A stretch of DNA of 8,467 nucleotides from Clostridia bacterium (lineage in GTDB: Bacteria; Bacillota_A; Clostridia; Christensenellales; Aristaeellaceae). Each line of letters opens with the position of its first letter. Within the stretch, counting starts at the first letter, position 1. The stretch spans positions 1-8,467 of the forward strand of contig WRHG01000072.1 in NCBI GenBank assembly GCA_009783365.1, in the 5' to 3' direction. The notes under the pieces were generated by a model. The model saw only the letters and a list, made by a program, of their open reading frames with translations, made no database searches and had not been told where the DNA came from. Positions 1-7,100 of the stretch are shown here, in pieces. The position numbers and the translations under genes are program-made.

Positions 1-1433
1 GCCTTAACCAAGGACGCCTCTGAATAGCGGGACGGAGGCTGGGTAAAGTGCTGTGTCGCTTCCACAGATTGAATCTCCACCCGATCCCCCTCTTGCAAGG
101 CGGGCATGATGGACTCTGGCGCCGCCTGTTCATCATCCTCGCCCTCCACATACACGGCGCGATACCCGGCAAAGGTCATATGCTCTCCATAATACCGCAA
201 TTCCACACCGTCTCCCCCGATTTCCAAAGTCATGGCCTGAAACACAGCCGGCCGCATCTGGCTGGCTACAAAGCGGGTGTAGATGAGACGGTACAGGTTG
301 TATTGCTCTTTGGTAAGGGACGCTTTCACAGCCTCCGGCGTATGGGCCATATATGTGGGCCGGATGGCCTCGTGGGCATCCTGGATATTCTTTCGCCCTT
401 TGTATTCATTGGGCTTGGCCGGGCAGTAGGCCTCGCCGTACTGCGCCTTAATCATGGCGCGCACCGCATCCACCGCCTCGGCGCTTACCCGTACGCTATC
501 CGTTCGGATATAGGTAACCAACCCTACGGAGCCAATTTTGCCCAGGTTGATCCCCTCATAGAGCTGCTGAACCACCTGCATGGTTTTTGCGGTGGAAAAA
601 TTAAGCTTACGGCTGGCCTCCTGCTGCAGGCTGGACGTGGTAAAAGGCGGCTGCGGCCTTCTCAGTTTTTCTCCCCGCTTCACCGACTGCACGGTAAAGT
701 GCGCCTTTTCAATGCGTTTCTTGGCTGACAGAGCGTCCGCTTTGTTGGTGATACTCGCCTTTTTATGATCCAACCCGACCAGCTTGCTTTGAAAGGCGAC
801 CTTTTTCCCATTTTGATTGAGGGCGTTGGAGGATGCGAGCACATCCCAAAACTCTTCGGGAATGAAGCTTTCAATCTCCTGCTCACGCTCCACCACCATC
901 CGGGTGGCTACGCTTTGCACCCGTCCCGCGGAAAGGCCTTTTTTAACTTTTGCCCACAGCAAAGGACTTATTTTATAACCCACCAGCCGGTCCAACGCCC
1001 GGCGCGCCTGCTGGGCATCCACCCGTTTCATATCGATCGGACGCGCGCTATCAATGGCGTCCTTCACAGCCTTCTTGGTGATTTCGTGAAATTCGATACG
1101 GCAGGGCTTTGTTGTATCCAAATCCAACGTCTTCGCCAGATGCCACGAAATCGCTTCCCCTTCCCGGTCAGGGTCCGTGGCCAGGTAGATGCAGGAGGCG
1201 TTTTTGGCTTCCTTCTTAATCTTTGCCACAATGCTTCCACGACCTCGGATGGTGATATATTTCATGTCAAAGTCATTCTGGGTATCTACGCCAATTTGGG
1301 ATTTCGGCAAATCACGGACATGGCCCTGCGACGCCTCTACCCTGTACCCCTTCCCCAGAAACTTTTCGATGGTGCGCGCTTTCGCCGGTGATTCCACGAT
1401 CACCAATTTCGGATTGCCCGCGGTTGTCGCCAT
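1..1433 (-). CDS. topA: DNA topoisomerase I (type IA), N-terminal 477 residues; C-terminus beyond the left edge
   Basis: Type IA topoisomerase that relaxes negatively supercoiled DNA by cutting one strand through a 5'-phosphotyrosine link and passing the other strand through. The frame is open from the ATG at 1433 to the left edge with no stop, so the gene is partial. The Toprim domain starts almost at once: VESPAKA with Glu14, then TDPDREGEA at about residues 86-94 with Asp87, Asp89 and Glu91, the metal-binding acidic residues of the family. Further on, SAGRVQS is seen, and the active-site motif GLVTYIRTDS has its tyrosine at residue 308 (codon at 510-512). The visible part ends in the FTQPPSRYSEASLVK region, also typical of TopA. 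A usual protein has roughly 700 residues, so the last third, including any C-terminal zinc-binding domains, is missing. The start is supported by AAAGGAGG seven bases upstream. It follows dprA after 31 bases and is probably cotranscribed with it, although a promoter inside dprA cannot be excluded. The identification is very secure. Confidence 0.97.
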   Translation of the reverse strand, partial: MATTAGNPKLVIVESPAKARTIEKFLGKGYRVEASQGHVRDLPKSQIGVDTQNDFDMKYITIRGRGSIVAKIKKEAKNASCIYLATDPDREGEAISWHLAKTLDLDTTKPCRIEFHEITKKAVKDAIDSARPIDMKRVDAQQARRALDRLVGYKISPLLWAKVKKGLSAGRVQSVATRMVVEREQEIESFIPEEFWDVLASSNALNQNGKKVAFQSKLVGLDHKKASITNKADALSAKKRIEKAHFTVQSVKRGEKLRRPQPPFTTSSLQQEASRKLNFSTAKTMQVVQQLYEGINLGKIGSVGLVTYIRTDSVRVSAEAVDAVRAMIKAQYGEAYCPAKPNEYKGRKNIQDAHEAIRPTYMAHTPEAVKASLTKEQYNLYRLIYTRFVASQMRPAVFQAMTLEIGGDGVELRYYGEHMTFAGYRAVYVEGEDDEQAAPESIMPALQEGDRVEIQSVEATQHFTQPPSRYSEASLVK

Positions 1434-1440
1434 GCGTCGC

Positions 1441-1448
1441 CCTCCTTT
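1441..1448 (-). promoter_or_regulatory. Ribosome binding site of topA
   Basis: On the minus strand this reads AAAGGAGG, with seven bases between it and the ATG at 1433. It fixes the topA start and lies in the only space (31 bases) between the dprA stop and topA. That space shows no hairpin followed by a T-run, so no terminator is visible between the two genes. Confidence 0.85.
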
Positions 1449-1464
1449 ATCCATGAAGTATTGA

Positions 1465-2553
1465 TTATGCCAGGAAAAAAAGATTACCCTTCTCCTTGCG
1501 CACTTGTCCCATGATTTCCATGACACCCAACTCCGTTAACAGGAATTGTGCGGAGCATCCCGTGGCTTTACTGAGTTCATCCAGCGTCAGCGGTCCCCGC
1601 CGCAACGCCTCCACGATGCTTTGCCGGCCGGGTGACGGCGCCGCCTCTGCGGTCTCGACAGCCGGCCGGAAGCGCTCCAAATCCAACGACAAATCATCCA
1701 GTATGTCCTTTGCGCAGGTGACCATCCGGGCTCCTTCCCGAATGATGGCATGGGGGCCCTCCGAGCCGATGGTGCCAATCTGCCCCGGCGCCGCGAATAC
1801 CTCCCGGCCCTGGGCCAATGCGCTGGCCACCGTCAACATGCCACCGCTCTGCCGCTTTCCTTCCACAAAGAAAACCCCGTGACTCAGCCCAGAAATCAGC
1901 CGGTTTCTGTGGGGAAAATGATAGGTGTGCGGCTCCGCATCCAATGGATATTCGCTGACCGCTACGCCTTCCTTTGCAACGATGGCACGGAGGACAGACC
2001 GGTTTTCCGGAGGGTAGCACACGTTCAGGCCGCTTCCCAAAACCGCGGCCGTCACGCCCCCCGCCTTCAGCGCTCCCTCATGGGCGCAACTGTCGATGCC
2101 GCGCGCCATCCCGCTGACAATGCAAACCCCTACCTCCGCCAACTCCCTGGCAACGGAAAGGGCCATTTCCCTGCCGTAGCGGCTTGGATCCCGGGTGCCT
2201 ACCACAGCCACCACGGGCCGCCGGAAAGCCGATAAATCTCCGGCGCAATACAGCAGGTAAGGCGGATCGTTAATGCTTTGCAGCAATTCAGGATATTCCT
2301 CGTCATCCCGAAACAAACAGCGGATTCGCTTCTTATCCAGCTTGGCGATCAGGTCCTCCAGAGCCGCCAAGCTGTGCAAGCGTTCCAAAACCGCCCTTGA
2401 TCCGTCTTTGAAGTTTGGGGATTGAGCCCCCTGAAAAGCATCCCAAATTCCCTGGGCGGCAGTATACTTTTCCAACAACCTCTGTACCCGATCCGCGGTA
2501 ATTTCCGCAGCCGACAGCCATAGCAGGCGCATTCGCTCCTCTGACCATGGCAT
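1465..2553 (-). CDS. dprA: DNA-processing protein DprA (Smf), 362 residues, complete
   Basis: DprA binds incoming single-stranded DNA in the cytoplasm during natural transformation and loads RecA on it. It is also kept in many bacteria not known to be transformable. After an N-terminal helical region (about residues 1-80, SAM-like in the family), the Rossmann-like core shows VVGTRDPSRYG (117-127), SGMARGID (147-154), GSGLNVCYPPEN (173-184), FPHRNRLISGLS (213-224), EGKRQSGGML (231-240) and QGREVFAAPG (248-257). The last 55 residues or so fit the winged-helix domain of longer DprA proteins. Length is normal for the family. One local oddity is GPHAII (266-271) where many homologues have a GTN-x-LI sequence. 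The ATG at 2553 has GGAGGTGA directly upstream, overlapping the comM stop, which suggests translational coupling to comM. The stop is TAA at 1465-1467. Confidence 0.97.
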   Translation of the reverse strand: MPWSEERMRLLWLSAAEITADRVQRLLEKYTAAQGIWDAFQGAQSPNFKDGSRAVLERLHSLAALEDLIAKLDKKRIRCLFRDDEEYPELLQSINDPPYLLYCAGDLSAFRRPVVAVVGTRDPSRYGREMALSVARELAEVGVCIVSGMARGIDSCAHEGALKAGGVTAAVLGSGLNVCYPPENRSVLRAIVAKEGVAVSEYPLDAEPHTYHFPHRNRLISGLSHGVFFVEGKRQSGGMLTVASALAQGREVFAAPGQIGTIGSEGPHAIIREGARMVTCAKDILDDLSLDLERFRPAVETAEAAPSPGRQSIVEALRRGPLTLDELSKATGCSAQFLLTELGVMEIMGQVRKEKGNLFFLA

Positions 2554-2557
2554 CGCC

Positions 2558-2565
2558 TCACCTCC
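2558..2565 (-). promoter_or_regulatory. Ribosome binding site of dprA, overlapping the comM stop codon
   Basis: The minus strand reads GGAGGTGA, a full-length match to the 16S anti-Shine-Dalgarno, seven bases (counted from GGAGG) before the dprA ATG at 2553. Its last three bases are the TGA stop of comM, and its first five lie in the last two sense codons of comM. A ribosome ending comM therefore sits on the dprA initiation site. Confidence 0.85.
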
Positions 2566-4114
2566 AAAATTGACCCTCCAGATTGCGGAATTGAATCGCC
2601 TGGGCGATGTCCTGAGCTTGGATCTGCTCCCGTTCCGCCAAGTCGGCTAGTGTTTTGGACACTTTATGAATACGGGCATACGTACGCATGCTGATATGGA
2701 ACCGCTCCACAGCTTGAAGGATCAATTTCTTTGCCTGCGCGTCCATCTGACAATATTTTTCAATCCCTTCCTGCGGCAACTGGGCATTGCAAAAATAGGA
2801 TTCGCCCCGGTAGCGTTCCAACTGCCGCCGCCTTGCCTTGCCAACCCGTTCCTGTACGGCTTCGCTGCTCTCCCCCAGCTCTTTCCGCTCTATCTCCTCA
2901 ATATTCACCGCGTCCATCTCCACCTGCATGTCGATGCGATCCAAAAGCGGCCCGCTGATCCTTCCCAGATACCGTTTGATATCATGGGCGCTGCACCTGC
3001 ATGCTTTCACACGGCTCCCGTGGTTCCCGCAAGGGCATGGGTTCATGCTGGCCAGCAGCATGCAACTGCTCTGAAAACGTGCGGTGGCGGCAACCCTGGT
3101 GATATGGACGTATCCATCCTCCAAAGGCTGTCGCAGAGCCTCCAGGGTTGGACGCTGAAACTCGGGCAACTCATCCAGAAATAATACGCCGTGATGAGCC
3201 AGGGACACTTCTCCCGGACCGGCTTTAACTCCGCCGCCGATCAAAGCCTGCATGGATATGTTGTGATGGGGCGCGCGAAAAGGCCTTTGGGTAAGCAATC
3301 CCCCATCCTCCTCCAACTCGCCTACCGCGGAATGGATGAGGGTCGCCTCCAGGGCTTCCTGATAGGAAAGAGGCGGCAGAATTCCCGGCATACAACGGGC
3401 AAGCATGGTTTTTCCGCTGCCCGGCACGCCCACCATCAACAGGTTATGCCCGCCTGCCGCCGCAACTTCGATGGCCCGGCGGGCAATAGGCTGACCTGTC
3501 ACATACATCATATCATGATTTCGCCCGCAGGCGCCGCTTGTCGATTTGTAAGGTTCCGGTGCCAACCGCCCCAGTGGCTGCCTCCCCGCCATATGCTCCA
3601 CCACTTGGGACAGAGAGTCCGCCGGGTACACCTCCACGCCGCTGATACATGCCGCCTCACGGGCATTCTCACGGGGAAGGATAATGTTTGAAATGCCATG
3701 TTCGGAAGCCGTGATCGCCATGCCCAGCGCCCCGCGGATAGGCATGAGCCTGCCTTCCAGCGACAGCTCCCCCAACAACATGGTGCTGTCAAGGCCATGA
3801 AACCGCTCCGGCTTTTCCGCCGCCAGCATGGCAACCGCGATAGCCAGTTCGAAGCTGGTTCCTTCCTTGCGGATATCCGCCGGGGACAGGTTTACGGTCA
3901 TTCTTCGCAGAATCCATGGATAGCCGCTCACCTGGATAGCGGCCCGAATCCGCTCCCTGCTTTCCTTCACCGCGGCGCTTGGAAGCCCCACGATGTCAAA
4001 AGCAACCAAGCCATTGCTCAGCAATACTTCCACGTCTACCAGCAAACCGTGAACACCTGTAAGCCCACAACTGACCGCCCTGGACAACAGGGGCGCGCCG
4101 TCTTTCATACTCAT
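2558..4114 (-). CDS. comM: ComM/YifB family AAA+ ATPase (Mg-chelatase-like), 518 residues, complete
   Basis: Homologues form AAA+ hexamers. ComM of naturally transformable Gram-negative bacteria is a branch-migration helicase that aids integration of transforming DNA; the role of the Bacillota relatives (YifB) is less clear. Numbered from the ATG at 4114, an N-terminal ChlI-like fold of about 180 residues includes FDIVGLP and NLSPADIRKEG. The ATPase domain follows, with Walker A GVPGSGKT (229-236), Walker B VLFLDE (310-315), a four-cysteine group in CPCGN...CRC (Cys360, 362, 372, 374) and GPLLDRID (388-395). The C-terminal Mg-chelatase-like helical region includes SMRTYARI and KVSKTLADL and ends in AIQFRNLE. 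Length is normal. GTG at 4117, ATG at 4114 and ATG at 4108 are in frame. ATG 4114 is preferred because AAGGGGA lies seven bases upstream. The gene begins 18 bases after the glycosyltransferase stop, so it is probably in the same transcript. The stop is TGA at 2558-2560. Confidence 0.95.
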   Translation of the reverse strand: MSMKDGAPLLSRAVSCGLTGVHGLLVDVEVLLSNGLVAFDIVGLPSAAVKESRERIRAAIQVSGYPWILRRMTVNLSPADIRKEGTSFELAIAVAMLAAEKPERFHGLDSTMLLGELSLEGRLMPIRGALGMAITASEHGISNIILPRENAREAACISGVEVYPADSLSQVVEHMAGRQPLGRLAPEPYKSTSGACGRNHDMMYVTGQPIARRAIEVAAAGGHNLLMVGVPGSGKTMLARCMPGILPPLSYQEALEATLIHSAVGELEEDGGLLTQRPFRAPHHNISMQALIGGGVKAGPGEVSLAHHGVLFLDELPEFQRPTLEALRQPLEDGYVHITRVAATARFQSSCMLLASMNPCPCGNHGSRVKACRCSAHDIKRYLGRISGPLLDRIDMQVEMDAVNIEEIERKELGESSEAVQERVGKARRRQLERYRGESYFCNAQLPQEGIEKYCQMDAQAKKLILQAVERFHISMRTYARIHKVSKTLADLAEREQIQAQDIAQAIQFRNLEGQFWR

Positions 4115-4120
4115 CACCGA

Positions 4121-4127
4121 TCCCCTT
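4121..4127 (-). promoter_or_regulatory. Ribosome binding site of comM, decides between GTG and ATG starts
   Basis: The minus strand reads AAGGGGA. Spacing from GGGG is seven bases to the ATG at 4114 and only four to the GTG at 4117, so the ATG is the better start. The site lies in the 18-base gap after the TAA at 4133-4135 of the upstream gene. Confidence 0.7.
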
Positions 4128-4132
4128 GCCGT

Positions 4133-7100
4133 TTAGTATTTGATACCCGGGAACCACTTCATGGCGTCCAGCCAGGGCTTTGGCGTCAGCACACCGGACG
4201 CGTATGGATAGAACAGAACAAAAAATACAGCTGCCAAAACCACAAGCCCCCATTGCATCCTGGCTCTCAGTTTGGGCCGGCTGTCCAGCAGTGTTGAAAT
4301 CCATGCCGTGGCTAGAATAATGAAGGGCACGCTGGCAAAATAATGATAGATGAACATGGACCGTGGCACCAGCACCCAGGGCATGTATTGGGCCAGAAAG
4401 CCTGCCACGATCACCGGCAGCGTCATGTTGCCGTCAGCGCCGCGCAGGCGTATGCCCTGGCGGAAGGATATATACTTGCGCGCGAACAGAACAAAAACCG
4501 CCGCCATGGCCGGCGCGCCCACATAAAAAACCGCCGGGTTGCCCATGCAGAATATGGTGGACTGGTAACCTGCCGGCTCAAAAGCATCCCGGGCAAACCA
4601 CATGGGCTTGCCAATGAAGGGCCATTGCCACCAAGGGGACTGGTAGGGATGATCCATACCCAGGCCCGGCGTAGCGTGGTAATTCAACATCACCTCTTGG
4701 GCTCCAATGATGCGCCGCAGTGTCACCGCGCCCGTCGGGCGCAGATAGGGTATATAGCTCAAACAATAGATCACCGCCGGTATCAGCAAAAAGAAGATCA
4801 CACAAAAACCACATGTGATAAGAATCCGCGCGAACGAATGCCTTCGCGCGTTTTCCACCCGACGGGCCCGTTCCTCATCTAACTCGGCGTTTCCCATAGG
4901 AGACGAATACGCAAAGGCGATATTGCTCATTCGGAACTGCCGGTAAACGGCCGCAGCAAAAAGGGCTGCCAGGCCAACGGCAGAATAAAAACCAATCCAC
5001 TTGCTAGCGATTGCCAAGCCCATGAACACGCCGCTGAATGCCAATGGGAGCAAGCTTCGCCAAAACGCGCTTGTAAGAAGCTTCACGGGTTCCCCCGGCC
5101 ACAGTGCGAAGACGTCCGTCATCAGATAGCGGGCCATGCAAAGATAGGCAAGCAGGATGAACAGCACGGCAAAGGAATCGATGGTGGCGATACGAGTCTG
5201 GGTGAAATGCATCAGATCAAGGGCCAAAAGTAGCATGGAAAAGGTTGCCAGATCCCTCCTGCCGGTCAATTGTTTTGCGAGCATGTACAAGGCTGGAAGC
5301 ATCAGCACGCCCATCAGCGCCCCGGCGAACCGCCACCCAAAAGGCGTCATGCCGAAAATCGCCACGCTTGCGGCCATGATCAGCTTCCCAAGAGGCGGAT
5401 GCGTGGTTTCATGGGGCGCCTCACCATGGAGATGCTCGTAGGCCGTCCTGGCGTGATAGATTTCGTCAAAATAGGTGCCATTGTACCATCCCGGCTCGCC
5501 CCGCAGTGTATCCTGTTCATCTATCAAATTCTCCGCAGGTTTCATCTGCTCAAAAATATCCGCCCGAAAGCCGGTGTGCCTTTCCACCGTAAGGGGGATG
5601 ACCCTGCCGGAAGCGCTTCGAGCAATGATTTCAAACAGATTGAGTCCTATGTTTTCCGCATTCAGTTTAAAATACTTGCCTGTTAACCACAGCACGTTGT
5701 CCGGGTTATGATCCAAAAATACGACCTTACCGTCCCGCTCTTCGGATTTGGTGGCATATTGCCAGCGGAAGCACAAATCCTGCCGCATGTCGCATGGGAA
5801 ATCCTCCGACCACTGCTCCCCGTCTGCACTAACCGCAATGCTGAATGGGTTATAGCTAATCCCTGCGTAATAAACCAGCGAGAACGGCTCGTCCGCTCCC
5901 ACCGCAAAGACGATCTGTTCCTCCGCCGAGGTTGAAACCCATCCATTCTGAGGCGCCACAGGACTCCCCAAATTAATAAAGGCCAGTCCGGCGTAAATGA
6001 TGGACGCGACGCCAATCGTCATCCAGTCCCTCAAGCCCAAACGCAGCCTTCCGCAGGACGGCGCGAGCAACCCTTGGCGATATGACGCATCCCTTGGGGG
6101 GCTGGAAGGTTGTTCCTTTGCGATCCGAAGACTCTCCGCCGACCGGACGCCCATAAAGCTGATAAAGCCCGCATAGACACATAAAAGCAGGTTTGCGGCG
6201 CACAACGCCAGGTTGAGCCCCTGGGTATCCGCATTCAGGTGCCCCATCTCCCGGCCAAACAGAATTGAATTATCCAGAATGATGGCTGTGTTGATAAAAG
6301 TGCTAACCGAAAAGCCCACGAATAGAATTAGTATACGCTTATCCCGGGTGGCGGCATAGGCCATCAGCAGCATGGGCAGGGCCGCGAAGAGGTACCGCTC
6401 ATGGATCTGTGTGCCCAGCACATAGACGCCGACCAACGCCAACGCCAACAAGAAGGGCAGGTGCTCGGCGGTTTTCTCAAACCAGCAGCATAGCCCCCCC
6501 CACAGGAAAACAAAAATCATCAGAATCATACCGAAAGCCCCGTATGTCACCCCAACGAGTCCCAGTATCGCCGCCGCCGCGCCGGCGAAGACGCAAAGGG
6601 CTGCCAGGAGGAGTTGCCTTAGAACCGTATGGTCTCCTGCCACCTCGTTTTTAACATCCAAACGTCTCCGCAACTTTAATTGCCACCCGGGCTTTCCCCG
6701 CCGGCTTCTCTCCGCTTTCAGCAACGGCGCTTTTCGGCTGATCTGCCAGGAACCGAACCCCAGCAGCGGCAGCCCAACGGAGAGGGATAGCCCCAAGGGT
6801 ACCGCCAAATCCAGTTCTTTCCAATTTCCGCCAAACAAATAGTATAGGTTGGCAGCGTTTACCGTTGCGTGCTGATAAGAGGAAAGGGTTTTTTTGTAAA
6901 GGTTCCAGAGCCATTCGGCAGGATTGGTCATATTAATGGAAAAAGGCAGCACAATCACAGCAGCTACCAGGATGGAAAGGAACAGTCCAAAAAGCAATGG
7001 CCGTACCTGCTTGCCAGTTCTCCTTTCCCGTATCAGAGCCGCAACCAGCCAAATCAACCCTACCGGAGCAAACAGAAGCGCTTGCGGCTTTATTAATACA

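Noticed and set aside
48..1391. Long plus-strand open frames opposite topA (48-728 and 765-1391)
   Set aside because: They lie wholly antisense to a clear topA frame. Their translations show no recognisable domain, and no matching ribosome binding site was noted. GC-rich codon use on the other strand commonly opens such frames.
1434..1464. Possible promoter or terminator between dprA and topA
   Set aside because: The 31-base gap holds the topA ribosome binding site. No hairpin with a T-run and no spaced -35/-10 pair is seen.
3698..4297. Plus-strand open frame of 199 codons spanning the comM start and the end of the glycosyltransferase gene
   Set aside because: It crosses a well-supported junction between two minus-strand genes and its translation has no recognisable features. 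Treated as a chance frame.
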